64,000 nucleotides of DNA from Karstenula rhodostoma CBS 690.94 (Eukaryota; Ascomycota; Dothideomycetes; Pleosporales; Didymosphaeriaceae), in the NCBI GenBank assembly GCA_010093485.1, contig MU001498.1, positions 983,697 to 1,047,696 on the forward strand, in the 5' to 3' direction. This document shows, piece after piece, positions 10,560 to 21,729 of the stretch (the first letter of the stretch is position 1; each line of letters begins with the position of its first letter). The notes under the pieces are model-generated. The model ran no database searches. It saw nothing but the letters and a program-made list of their open reading frames with translations, and was not told the origin of the DNA. The translations under genes and the position numbers were made by a program.

Positions 10560-13334
10560 TCACGGTTTCCATTTCCCCTTAGAACTAGACTGCCCTCGAC
10601 CTCGGAAACCGAAACCATTGGTGCTGATGCCATTATTGGACGGCGAAGTTGACGCCCTGGTCAGCTTTCCAAGGGGTTCTTGATCAGCATTGAGTCTGGC
10701 GTTGGCCCCGGTCAAACCTGTACTCGCTCTTGATAAAGACTTGTTGTTCATTGTTGGTTTCAGATTTCCTGGTTGCATAAATGGTTTTTTCTGACTTTTT
10801 GATGTCTTCACAGGACCCGAAGTTGTCTTTTCATCATCGGAGTGGCTATCCATTGTTGCCTTGACGTGCTCAGGAATCGCGGTGGCAACCGGCCTTCCAT
10901 CTACGAACCACTGTTGATTTTCGGCCAGTACTTCTCCAATGATCAACTTGTCGATCTCCGCCCCGGGGCTGGCAATCGTTCGCGTTATGGATTTCTTCCA
11001 GTTTGACAACGAATTTTCTTTGATTTCGCGCCTGATCTTCACTCTACACAAAATGAAAACATGGTAGATGTTAGATTGCCGTTGGTCGATGAGGCTCCGC
11101 TGCCTGATAGTACGGGAAATCTCCACAAGCAGGGCTACTTCCGGCAGCTCTCTGGGCTTTGGCCTGCACAGGATGATTGCAAGATCTTTCTCTTCTGGTT
11201 GGGTTCCCAATGGCGAATTTTTTATCTTCTCAATATCCCATTCCACAACGTACCACTCCAAGAGACTGCTGTCGATAGCGAAATGAAACTCTTGCTTCTT
11301 TATATCTCCTTGGTGTTTGGTATTCAGTATTGATGCCCCTGGACTTGTGTGCAGTAGAATGCCTGGGTAGGTGACTCTGAGACCCTTATCCTCTGTCAAT
11401 TTGGCTGGTCTAGTCATGATTGATAGAGGATCCGGGTACTCCACTGGTTGACCAGTCATCCACGATCTTGGAGCCCATCCGTAACCCTTGAGAGAGATTC
11501 TGTCCCCCGGAAGAAATATAATGCCGGGGGGTATAGACCCTGGGCATGTTTCATCAAGGGTTTTCCAGAGTTCTCGCATCATTTCGTCCAACTCCTTCCG
11601 TGAAAACCTCAACTTCTTGGCCTCGTTCTGCTCCTCTTGTTCGGGTGTTAACCCAGCCTTGGAAATGGTCTCTTGGTACTCCACATCCAACAGTGTGGCA
11701 AGAGCTAACGTTTCGTGTTCCATATGGCTCGTTGTCTGTACTAAAGTCAGTGACAAAATGCCAAGGCGATATGATTGCCTCACCCTCCACTGTGCAGCAC
11801 GCCAAACACTAGCAAGTAAACCATAGCCATTTTTGGACGACAATTCGTTGATTCTCGCGTTTCGGTCAGGACCAAGCATACTATGAAAGTAATTTCGAGC
11901 CGCAGTAGGAATATTTGAGGTCAAGATGTCGCTAGCTTTCGGGTATTGATCCTCTAGGTCATCGAGATTTTTTAGTTGCTCATCTTTGAACGCGAAAAAC
12001 AGTCTGCGACTTAGATATGCTTCCTGGAGGGTCCACAATCTTCGCATCCATCCACTTGCGAGGATCTTCATGGCCGTGTTTTCATAGTTCAAGTCTGGAC
12101 CCATTTGGGTAAGGCCGTTGTCGATGACGACGGTATAGCGCGCATGAGTGTAGATGTCGTGGATTCTCTTGATCGCGCGCTGTCTGGCTGACTTGTGCTC
12201 TTTTTGAACAGGAATCGCCAGAGTATCGATCCAAAAACATGTATGCGGTGATCCAGGCGGCTTTCCAGGGATCTTACTGAAAAGCTTCTGGAAATACTTC
12301 AACTGACATTCCCAGAGCTGATTCTTGGCAGGGTTACCATAACCATCAGCCCATACATGAGATATGGTCGCATATTTCTCGTGTGCCTTGTATGGCTTTA
12401 CTTGTATCGCACCTTGCTCATACACCAGAAGAGGAAAATTGTCCTTCTCTATTTCTTTGATGATCAGATCGATCGAGGGTCCGATGAGTTGGCACTTGTG
12501 GTTGTCGCATTGGACGTGGTGCCGCGTCTCGTATTCGCCCTGTTGGTCGACTGAACTTACTTGGCAAGGCTCTTCTGCCGTACATTCCATATGTGTGGCC
12601 TTATCGCGAGTGAAATCGTTGTGAGATTTGTAAGCGGACAGCATCGATGTTGCTGATGACTTTAACTGACCCTTCAACACGTGGAGTGTCCTTGGGCACC
12701 AGCCTTCATGTGTCATTTTCTGCAGCAAGCAGGCAGAAGTGCCCCATCCTTCTGTTGCATCACCATGCCATCCCTGGATATTGAAACTTATTTCATCAAC
12801 AATCTTTGATTTTGCATTCGTCAATGTCTCACCAAGAACCATCAGTGACAGTGAAAGGTTCTCATGTACCTGACCACGGCGGTAAAACTTCCCGTCCGAG
12901 GAACAATGATTGCGGACAACCTCGCGAGCACGGTCCAAAGCGATTTGTGCGCGAATCATCCGCAGTGTCCGTTCTTTCTCATGATCAATCTCAAATCTCC
13001 TCCATTTCTTCAAGTAGTTTTTGGAGCCACTGCCTTCGCCAAGATGTTTGGTGTCGATCTGACCGCCATCTTCCGAAATAAAGTCGCCGCCGTAGTACTC
13101 GCCATCGGGGAGCTGGATAACAGTCGCCAAAAGCCCGAAGAAAAGCCAGGATTGGAAAAACTGATCGGGTTCAATGTCGCCATCGAACGGTTGCAACTCG
13201 TCTCGGTCATCAAATCTGTAGCCGTGCGTGTCTGGAAACGAGTGGAATTCGTCCCGAGACGGATCGAATAAGTTAGGCCCGTAGTACTGCGGGCGAAACT
13301 CGCTGCCCAAGGACAAATTCGTGAGATGGTCCAT
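10560..13334 (-). CDS. HET-domain protein (heterokaryon incompatibility family)
   Basis: The frame from ATG 13334 to 10560 gives 924 residues without splicing. A 48-nt segment at 11736-11783 has a GTGAGG donor, CTGAC branch and ACAG acceptor, and is probably an in-frame intron; removing it gives 908 residues and the family sequence AQWR-TTSHMEHETLALATLL. The HET domain spans about residues 320-450: YATISHVWADG, then CFWIDTLAIP, YTVVIDN and RRLWTLQEAYLSRRLFFAF. HET domains occur in fungal non-self recognition proteins and can trigger cell death; their biochemical action is related to TIR domains. The N-terminal ~250 residues and the basic C-terminal tail have no recognised domain. The gene is divergent from a hydrolase-TPR gene with 502 bp between starts. 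Confidence 0.88.
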   Translation of the reverse strand: MDHLTNLSLGSEFRPQYYGPNLFDPSRDEFHSFPDTHGYRFDDRDELQPFDGDIEPDQFFQSWLFFGLLATVIQLPDGEYYGGDFISEDGGQIDTKHLGEGSGSKNYLKKWRRFEIDHEKERTLRMIRAQIALDRAREVVRNHCSSDGKFYRRGQVHENLSLSLMVLGETLTNAKSKIVDEISFNIQGWHGDATEGWGTSACLLQKMTHEGWCPRTLHVLKGQLKSSATSMLSAYKSHNDFTRDKATHMECTAEEPCQVSSVDQQGEYETRHHVQCDNHKCQLIGPSIDLIIKEIEKDNFPLLVYEQGAIQVKPYKAHEKYATISHVWADGYGNPAKNQLWECQLKYFQKLFSKIPGKPPGSPHTCFWIDTLAIPVQKEHKSARQRAIKRIHDIYTHARYTVVIDNGLTQMGPDLNYENTAMKILASGWMRRLWTLQEAYLSRRLFFAFKDEQLKNLDDLEDQYPKASDILTSNIPTAARNYFHSMLGPDRNARINELSSKNGYGLLASVWRAAQWRVRQSYRLGILSLTLVQTTSHMEHETLALATLLDVEYQETISKAGLTPEQEEQNEAKKLRFSRKELDEMMRELWKTLDETCPGSIPPGIIFLPGDRISLKGYGWAPRSWMTGQPVEYPDPLSIMTRPAKLTEDKGLRVTYPGILLHTSPGASILNTKHQGDIKKQEFHFAIDSSLLEWYVVEWDIEKIKNSPLGTQPEEKDLAIILCRPKPRELPEVALLVEISRTIRQRSLIDQRQSNIYHVFILCRVKIRREIKENSLSNWKKSITRTIASPGAEIDKLIIGEVLAENQQWFVDGRPVATAIPEHVKATMDSHSDDEKTTSGPVKTSKSQKKPFMQPGNLKPTMNNKSLSRASTGLTGANARLNADQEPLGKLTRASTSPSNNGISTNGFGFRGRGQSSSKGKWKP

Positions 13335-13836
13335 TCCGTGGCCCAATCAAAGCATCCATCAATCAAAAGGGTCCGACGAAGCCACAGCAGACGTAGCTTC
13401 CAATGAGTTGCTTGATGCTGAAGTGACGTGTAGCTTTGCCGGCGCATTTGATGCGCCAAGGTGAGAAGCCAGTTGCGGTTCGAGCAAGGCTCCAGTATTG
13501 AGTGCCATAGGCACGACTGCATCCTCTTTTATCAGTCTCAGCCTTGTCCTCTTCAGCTCGACAAGAGCCGCGACACTGATAATAGGCGAGGCAAACCCCC
13601 AAGGTGAGCTCATCCGTAATCGTAATCGCGACCCATGTCATAGCGCTTCCTCGGGATGCAGCAACATCTGGTGGTGTTGCGCAACGTAGTCTTATTCGCA
13701 GAGGCTTGATGGGTGGCCGAGCGCTTAAATTGCATTCCACATCACCTGCAGCACATCATCAGCCGCCGGTGGAGGCTATGCTAACGCGTTTCATTCTTCT
13801 CTCCCGCTAGGTCTCCACCTGAACTTTTAGAAGATC
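13335..13836. promoter_or_regulatory. Bidirectional promoter region, HET / hydrolase-TPR pair
   Basis: These 502 bp lie between the divergent start codons of the HET gene and the hydrolase-TPR gene. Small open frames cross it on both strands but none looks coding. A shared promoter is inferred from position only; no specific element was recognised. Confidence 0.4.
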
Positions 13837-16800
13837 ATGTCAAGGTATGGTGTGATGATGAAGGGAAGACATATCGGGATGCGGCACGATCGCAATTCCT
13901 CTGTATCGCTACTGGTCGCCAAACCTTCTGTCGGATCTTTCCGAGAGCTTCGGCCAGCCCTCAATGCCGAAGCCATCACGTCGGTCCAAAATGAACCTCG
14001 AACATTGGAAGATGCTGATGATTAAGCAGTGTTATATTCGTTCATTTCTTGCAAAACGCGAAGACAAAAGATCTTCGACGAAGATGGAAAGCCTTTTTCC
14101 GCGACCCGAAGAAACTGAGCTTGCCAGCCAACTTTCGAATCATAAGCGTAGGCTTCGACCCAACGGAATTACTCAGAAAAGGAGGCGAGAAACTGATTAC
14201 CATGTGTGATGTGTTCTTAGAGTATGTCAGGTGCCTTCCCGTAAGCCAATGACTTAGCCCATGAACACAGCCACTTGAGCACTGATGTAGTTTTTAGGCA
14301 TCCTCAAAGTTCATATTCCTTGCACATGGGATTGCGGGCTGGATCGTCAAACAGTGTCTGTCAAGATTTGAATCTGATCATTTAGCGAGACGTTCAACAA
14401 TCATTTTCCTGGGCTCGATGCATGATAAGGCGAGTGATTGGCTCAAATTTGCGGCGATTTTCTTGAGACAAGGCGAGAAAGGAACCCCCAAAAAGACTGA
14501 AACGAAACAAAGACCTGAAAGATCTCTCACCGCATCATCCCGCCCCGATGCGGCAACACTTGAATCTATAAGCCTGCAGACTTATGAGTTTCTCAATGGT
14601 GTCGTGAACAGGAATTTTGAGTTGATGTGCCGAAGCATCAATCCTTTCATCGAACACATGCCCTCTGAGTCTCTGCCGAGTCAGGTAAGAGTTTATTGGA
14701 TGGATCAAGCTTCACCTTTCAATTCTGACTTCGAACTAGGAGCCCAGCCCACCTGAGCCTCTCGAAACGCGCTTGTCAGATCTGTCCAGAAGTTCAGGCT
14801 CAAGCCGTCAACAGTTCAGTATAGAACAGTGCATCTCGCCGGACTTATCACTCATGGATATAGAACGTGAACCGCAAATGCAGAAATGCATCGAGAATCT
14901 GCTCAAGTCCGACATGAACAAGGATCCCGTCCGATCGCTCGATCTCAGCGCCTTTAATACAGGCGCAAAGCCACCTCCAAACAGGTGGTCAACCGGGACG
15001 TACAAAGCTGCTGAAGTGCATCCTGATGCATTCAGACCTAGCTTGGAGCAATCAACAAGACGCCCAGTTTCGGTATCTGCTGTGATGGCTGCGAAGGAGC
15101 AGTCGCGAACACACATACGTACTGAACACCGCAGCCCACATGATATCCAAGCAACAAAGCTCAAGGTCGCGAGGCTTTGTCATCAGTGTGGTCAGCTCGA
15201 ACCTGCCAGAACACTCTTCGAACAATTAATCATACCAAAATCGGTCGGTCATCCCATTGAAGACCTGTTATTCAACATATACGTTGGTTCTAGGATCGCA
15301 GAGATTCATCTTCATGAGGGACATTTTGAGATAGCGGAGAATTACTTCTTGGATCTGGAAGAACAATGTCGTGCTTTGGATCAACATAATGAAACTCTCG
15401 TTATGGAAGTTTCCATTGGGCTGGCCATTACTTTTGACAAGCGCGGTCGGTTTGACGAAGCATCGAAAAGATTATTAGCCGTTCAAGCTGGGCTCGCTGC
15501 TGTGCGAATCTCACAACATCAGGACAGGAGAAAGATGCTCCTCATGATGACCAAAAATGCTTTGGGTTTGGTGCGTGCTCACCAAGGATTCTTCACGTTT
15601 GCGAAAGAGTCTAATGATGAGGCGCAACGGATGGCGAAGCAGGGCATCAAATCGAATCCAGATGTTTCGCAGCACACGACACGGATTGGATTTAACAGCG
15701 CAGCAATACTAGCCTACAGCGGAAAGTACGAGGAAGCTAAGGAGCAGAGTGAAGACGTCGCTAAAAAACTCGAACTGCAATTCGGCATTCGAAACCTCGC
15801 CACGCTTGAGTGCAGGGGCTTGCAGACTGAATTATTAGATGTACTAAATCAAACGAGTGAAGCCGAGGAACGAGCCGAGCAAACACTGAAACAGATGCGG
15901 AAAGAATTCGGAAAGCAACACCCAACAACCTTGAGGCTTCTGGACACTTTGGCTTCTGTATACTTATCTCAAGGTCGAATTGCAGAAGCGACTGAGATTG
16001 CCCAACATGTATGGGACTCCAACCGTACAAACTCGGCCCTCAGATTGGATCCGAAGGAATACTCGACAGCTGAAAGTATAAAGGATGACCCTGGTTACTT
16101 GAGCGAGGTTCGCCGCCTTATCTCGAACAAGCTGGTCGCTCCCAACAAGCAAACCATTCACCACATAGAACCAGCACATCCGCAGACTATCAGTTCCCTC
16201 CATACTCTAGCACGGGCCCACAAGGCTGCTGGTTCGTTAAGACGAGCAGAGGATCTTCACTTAGTTGTGGTCGAAACTTCAATAAGATGTCTCGGGGCCA
16301 ATCATCCACGAACTGTAAGCTATATGTCTGATCTCGCCTCTATCTATTGCGAGATGGGACGTTGGGAGCTGTCGCAACAAATCGCCCTGCCAGTGCTGCA
16401 TTGGCAGTGGAAGAGATTTCTCGAAGACCCATGGCAAGACGAAGCCGGCACAATAGCCGACTCCACAATGCGCGAATGCCTGAGGGATAGGATCATGCTT
16501 ATCAAGAAGGGCCCAAGGACACTCGATCATGTTCATCCATCCCTTGTATCAACATTGCACTGGATTGGTGTCACTGAACGTGAGCGCGACAATGGTGACT
16601 TCAGCCTATCTGAAGCCATCCTTGGAGTCGTTGTCGATTGGAGAAAGAAACACCTTGGAGAGGTGCATGCAGAAACTCTGTTATCATGCTTAGAACTGGC
16701 AAAGACCTATCGAGAAGCTGGTCGCATATCCGAGGCTTACGACCGCCTTCAAGAAGTACTGCATTTGCAAAAGCAACATCTTGGGGAGGCCCATCCCGAC

Positions 16801-17799
16801 ACTCTCTTATCTCGACATGAACTAGGCATTATTCTTGCATCTCAAGGTCAATTTTCGCAAGCTGCGAAGGAGCACTCAATGGTGCTGCAAGTGAGGACAA
16901 AGCTACTGGGACCGCAACATTCGTATACCGTGCATTCACAGCTTGCACTGTCCCACGATTATCATCAACTCGGAGAACTTGCAAAGTCTAGAGATCTGTT
17001 ACATTCGGCTCTCCGTACTCAGCTACACTGTTTGGATATGGCTGATCCTGGCCTGCGTATAACCGATGTGGCCAAGTGGCGTCAAACGTTTGCTCGTCTA
17101 CTTGAGCTTGTCTTTCCTGATGTCTCGTTGTCAACTTTGAATGCCACCACTCAAAGGTCATGCCATGTGACCTACGCAAGCTTCGTCTCTTCCATGATGG
17201 CGCTCATTAGTCTGGACGTCACGGTTGCTTCTGCCGACAGCATATCTATCCAAACTGGAGAGAAAGCCATGCAAAGTGGTGATTCTAGTCTACCTGCTGC
17301 GACGAAATTGCAAGAATGTGTAACGGAACTCCAAAGATTGTCTTATGGGGATGACGCACAACAGACGTTGCAAAGCCTCAATGATCTTGCACTGCTCTAT
17401 CAGGCTCAAGAACGATCGGATGAAGCCAAGCAGCTCTACGATGAAGTACAAACCAAACTTCCGCCCGATCATCCACTTCGTCTTGCAGTTCAATCCAATC
17501 TCGCGACTCTTTACTTCCAGGAAGGAGAACTAGAAGCCGCGGAAGACCTTCAAAAGATTGTAGTTGACATATTAGAGCAAGCCGATCCTTCTGATCTCAC
17601 AACTTTGATCGAAAGCTCTTTCAATCTTGCTTTGACTCAAAGGCTGCGCGCGCAAAGAGCAGGCCTGCTGCCAGATATGAGTCTGATGGCCAAAATCAGG
17701 ACCATGAGCGAGAAGCTTGGCCATAGTCATCCATTGCATCTAACCATATACGAGACGTGGGAAGAATGGGATCGAGAAGATACGGAGATCAGGAGTTAG
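13837..17799 (+). CDS. Degenerate alpha/beta-hydrolase plus TPR-repeat protein
   Basis: Model: 13837-13979, 14030-14240, 14298-14684 and 14740-17799, 1266 residues. The last two introns have GTAAGN donors; the first (GTCGGT donor) is the weak point and the true start may differ. The N-terminal ~130 residues follow the serine-esterase-like domain common in fungal NLR and TPR proteins: VIFVHFLQNAKTKDLRRRW, FRIISVGFDPTEL, FIFLAHGIAGWIVKQCLSRF, STIIFLGSMHDKASDW. The nucleophile-elbow serine of GHSLGG is replaced (AHGIAG), so catalysis is doubtful. A Ser/Pro-rich linker follows. From about residue 370 to the end come kinesin-light-chain-type TPRs (for example HLGEAHPDTLLSRHELGIIL and AHPQTISSLHTLARAHKAAG). 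No P-loop ATPase is seen between them, unlike classic NLRs. A scaffold or sensing role is inference. Confidence 0.75.
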
Positions 17800-18874
17800 A
17801 TATAAGTGCTTCATGTTTTTGAGCTCAAGCTATATGTTTAGACACATCATCTGTTCCTATGTACTCTCGCATCACCAAAGACATTTGATCCTGGCACTTC
17901 GGGCATCCATGACCTATACGCGCCCTTTTTTATATCCAACTCTCTTGTAGACTAAAAGTATCTCTGTAAACAACACTAGAAACCAGGCAGATGATTTCCA
18001 CATGTGTTATACCTTGAGTTGTCTATGTAAGTAGACGCGCACGGGAGAAGCCGTAAAGTGCGTGGAGACCAAGACAATAGGCTGTAGTTGAAGCGATGGT
18101 CTAGAGCGCCACCTCATGGTTCCTTGGTAGAGCTATCGACATCTCGGATCAGCAAACCATTTTCTGAATCGGTGCGAGCTTCAAAAATACTAACGAGGCT
18201 GAGGATGGTCTTTCAGGCCCTTCATGTTCTTGTACAGGGACTTCGCCAAGGAAAGTCGGCGATGGTGGCAAAAATTGTTGGAAATGGATGTACTCTTCGT
18301 TGGAGGAAAGAAATCTTGTATTTTTTTCGTTGGAGTCTCCAATTATCATTGTAATAGCTCGACTAATTGGCTCTGGACGCGAACAAACTCGGCGCGCGCA
18401 TTCCATAGCTCTAGCATCTTAACCAAATCAATCTTGGTTAAATCAGTTCACTTTCCACAACAATAACACTAGATTGCTGCCTAGTTCACGTGCGTAAGAG
18501 GTAGAAAGAAGGCTCAACTAATAATATCTTTCGGGAGCTTCCTGTGGATTATGCCGCTTGAATCCTGGAACTAACTCCAATTTCACTCTGAACAGCTGAA
18601 TTGACAACATACCGTCTTGACTTGAGCTAGGCGTCATATGAGAAGATCAACAGTCCACGTGGGCAGTAATGACCATCGTATCTCTAAGTGGAGTCGGCCA
18701 TTTAGCCAGGACATGATGCGAGGCGACGCGGCCTTTCCCAAACCCAGTTCAAAACACAGCTCCGACGAAAGGCCCCTGGGACAGTTTCATAGGAAGAGTG
18801 GTGACCCGACAATGCACAATGGTGCTTCGTTATAGCTTGAGTGCATATAGTTGAGTATGTAAAGAATAACATTC
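17800..18874. other. Gene-poor DNA 3' of the TPR gene
   Basis: About 1.1 kb without a supportable gene. Short open frames on both strands lack splice signals and family resemblance. The tract opens the repeat-rich stretch that runs to about 23.3 kb. Confidence 0.4.
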
Positions 18875-18910
18875 ACATACGACCATAGGACACTGAAAAC
18901 TAGTTTTCCT
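18875..18910 (+). pseudogene. 5S rRNA 5'-end fragment
   Basis: ACATACGACCATAGG followed by ACACTGAAAAC closely matches the first ~30 nt of fungal 5S rRNA (ACATACGACCATAGGG then TGGAAAAC). The conserved internal promoter portion that should follow is not recognisable, so this is a truncated copy. Confidence 0.55.
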
Positions 18911-19095
18911 TTCCACCTCGCCATCTGTCGAGGGACCGTAACCGGGAACGGGAAACAGATCAGGTTATATTAGCAGCACAACTACGCCACACCGACTATA
19001 ACGAGATCCCGTCTACAATACCGCTAGCTATCCACAGTAGAACCTGCGCCATGGCCGAATATAGGCCCTGCGGGCGGCAGATAGGTATTCCTTTT

Positions 19096-19131
19096 ACATA
19101 CAACCATGAGACACTGGAAAATAGTTCACTT
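19096..19131 (+). pseudogene. 5S rRNA 5'-end fragment
   Basis: ACATACAACCATGAGACACTGGAAAAT is a diverged match to the 5S rRNA 5' end, about 220 bp after a similar copy and in the same orientation. It has point changes in the first helix and no intact body. A poly-T tract follows at about 19182-19200. Confidence 0.45.
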
Positions 19132-19458
19132 GTCTGTTCCGTCAAAAGTCGTGAAGCTGGTTATAGCCCAGCTGCTACTTCTTTTTTTTTTTTTTCTTTT
19201 TTGTTCACTAGAGACCGGAAACAATTTAGAGGCAATCTGAAAAGCGATCGCCCTCGCCAATACACCATTGAAACAGACTCCTGAATCCTGCAGATCTGTG
19301 GCAGGCTGTACGGTACCAACCGTAGCTTTCATGTTGCGTTCTCTGTTTCACTGCGTACCTCAACATATCCGACGCTACCTTGGTATATAAAGGCCTTAGC
19401 GATGGCGGCTAAGCTTCTGAGGCCTAGCATGATGTAGGCAGACATGGAAGGATGAAAT

Positions 19459-19704
19459 TTAATGTCCCCTAGATCCAACGTGCCAAAGCCGCACAGTCTT
19501 GTCGCTGGATGCAGATGCTAGCTGCTTGCCGTCTGACGAGAAGGCTACATCACACACCTGGCCTGAATGACCCTTTATTATCCGTCGTAGCTCCCCAGAT
19601 CTGACGTCCCAGAGCTGTATTGTCCCGTCGTCTGATGCGGATGCTAGCTGCTTGCCATCTGGCGAGAAGGCAACCCGTTTTACCTGAGATGGGGGGATGT
19701 GCAT
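19459..19704 (-). pseudogene. WD40-repeat relic of a NACHT/HET-E-type receptor
   Basis: An 81-residue frame contains two nearly identical WD40 repeats: VAFSPDGKQLASASDDGTIQ with LWDVRSGELRR, then VAFSSDGKQLASASSDKTVR with LWHVGS. Such high-identity repeats are characteristic of the C-terminal WD40 domains of fungal STAND receptors (HET-E, HET-D, HET-R type). Nothing upstream on the same strand encodes the rest of a propeller, a NACHT domain or an effector domain, so this appears to be the 3' remnant of a lost gene. The ATG at its start (MHIPPSQVKRV) is probably coincidental. It sits among the 5S-like fragments. Confidence 0.65.
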
Positions 19705-20466
19705 AGTAGGATTAGGGTTAAGTTGTAATATCTGATAGAAGGAATCTTTGGAATTATCGTTGTGACTTGTTGAGTGATGGTTTGTGGGCGGTGATTACTG
19801 TTGTGTTGCTGCGTTCAAGGATCTTGTACGGACTTGAGCGGTGATCCTGTGGTCGTATTTCGTGCGGCTGCTGCGAAGGTTCTGAGGCTGGGCAGGAGAC
19901 ACACTGTGCCTTGAGTAGTTTATTATACCCTGCTCAAGCTCTCTACATCAAGCCTTGTTCTGCTAGGAAATAGCATCGCGGGTAGTCGGCGTGGGTATGG
20001 TGAGTCAGAACCAGGGGTCAAATCCTCGACACCGACTTTCAACATTTTTTTCGCGATGAGAAATTCGAGTGGGAAATGCAGAATGGTAACACAGTCTTCT
20101 GGTGGGGGAGTGTGCATGCTGGATCTGCGATCGCTGCTTAGATGGGCGGGTGCCGGCGCTGGGAGGGAGGGCCGTCGGAAAGTTAAAAGGGCTCTAGGGT
20201 GATTAAACTCCAGACAGTGTTTCTACAAGATGTGCACGTAGCATGGAACAACCTGATGAGTAGCAATGGCAGGGAGAAACGGTGGACTGGCATGCAGTCG
20301 AACAGTGTCCAAAGATTGGATTGTCCGGATGCACCAAAGGATAATCTGGAGATATTCCACGTTTCTCGTGCCAGTAGAACACGACCAGTGACAACGAATA
20401 TACTGGAATTCCTCTTAAGCGGCCTGTAAAATTGTAATTATCAACGAATATGTTAGCCCATGAATC

Positions 20467-20493
20467 AAGAACAACCGGAGGATACTGAAAACT
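20467..20493 (+). pseudogene. Possible 5S rRNA 5' fragment, strongly diverged
   Basis: AGAACAACCGGAGGATACTGAAAACT aligns with the beginning of 5S rRNA and with the copies near 18875 and 19096, in the same orientation. Taken alone it would not be convincing; it is listed because of those neighbours. Confidence 0.25.
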
Positions 20494-20927
20494 TAGTCTC
20501 CTGCGCGTCTGTTGTGGTACTGTTGCGAGTTAGCCGTCGTGAACCTTCCAAAACTTGGTCTTGTTATTCAGGAGCGACCTAAAGTCCAATGTCCTTGCCA
20601 ATTGGGCAGCCTAGGCTGGCTATAGCTGCCACGTGCAACAATCCGCGACTGCACCCTCTTTGCAAAGTAAGTCTGTACCTGCACTTGCGAACGGGCAGCA
20701 TCTAAGGGCGGCTTCTTGAGGAGAGGAAGGAGAGAGCTGGCAGTGTTCTCTGCACTATATGAAGCTGCACTTCGCCCTCTACCGTCCATCTCTCCTACAC
20801 TCACCTTTCTCCACTTCCAACCACTTCGACCCTTCATACACTGCCCTCTTCGCCACATGCTCTTTGGCCTGCATCGTGACTCTTCTACCTCGCATTTGAA
20901 TCTCTCGGATTCGCCACTCTCACCTTA

Positions 20928-21083
20928 ATGGTCTTCGATCCCAATTCAGCAACTCAAACCCGGGCTTCTGCATCTGGCAGACCGTCTCGGCACAAGCACA
21001 ACCGCAGTAACGTGAAGCTTGCTGTGAGTTACCTTCTCTTCCATCTCCATGCTCTGCTAACATTTCTACAGCGTCCACGCTGA
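20928..21083 (+). CDS. Possible tiny spliced gene or gene remnant
   Basis: A pyrimidine-rich leader (about 20760-20927) of the type seen before fungal genes is followed by ATG at 20928. The frame opens MVFDPNSATQTRASASGRPS, reaches a good 48-nt intron (21024-21071; GTGAGT donor, CTAAC branch, ACAG acceptor) and stops at 21083. Spliced it would encode 35 residues; unspliced the frame stays open, adding 16. I do not recognise the product. The 3' part may be lost. A direct repeat CGGGCACTTGTTACGA occurs downstream at about 21294 and 21462. Confidence 0.22.
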   Translation: MVFDPNSATQTRASASGRPSRHKHNRSNVKLAVSYLLFHLHALLTFLQRPR

Positions 21084-21729
21084 CTCGACGATCCAGCTCT
21101 TCGAGCACAGCACCAGCTCGTCGGCGTGCGCGCATCCCATCCACTCCTCGCGGCACGATCCATCCCTGACGAACACGACTAGCACGCTGCTAGGCCTGCG
21201 ACCACGAGCAAGGATGCCGCAATCCCATACCTTGGTTGTTAGGGGAACAGTGTTGGAACTTCTTGAAGGCGGGTGGAATGAAGAAGCCTACGGGCACTTG
21301 TTACGATCTGAGGCTTCGGCCAGTGATGACAATCTACCAATCTGACCATAAAAGTCGCCCCGCATTAGCTTTGCTAACTCCGCGCAATCTCAACAGGTAC
21401 CTTCACTCGTTTCAGACCTCAGAACAGTTTGTCAGCGACAGATCTTCATCACCGGTCTCGGGCACTTGTTACGAAGTGGAGTGAAGCATTCCTTGGGAGG
21501 AAATGGGCGGACGCATGCGAGCTTTTTGTACTATTCGTGGTTCTTTGTTGGGAGCGTTGGGACGCTTAGAGGTTGGTTGGGCTGGGGTTGTGTATGTTAG
21601 TCCAGCAAGCTACCTGCTTCTGCATGTTTTTGGTCCCTTCTTGTACTAATGTTGACTCTATGTACGGTCTTATGCCTTTTTGCCGTGGGTAATCTGAATC
21701 CAGTTGAGTTGAAGACTTTTATAGTATAT

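Noticed and set aside
19707..19722. Telomere-like TTAGGG word next to the WD40 relic
   Set aside because: A single TTAGGG in an otherwise unique context is expected by chance; there is no array.
19986..20037. tRNA-like stretch with GTCGGCG and CACCGAC ends and a B-box-like GGGTCAAATCC
   Set aside because: It is only about 52 nt long. No cloverleaf with anticodon arm can be drawn, and the acceptor stem has a mismatch.
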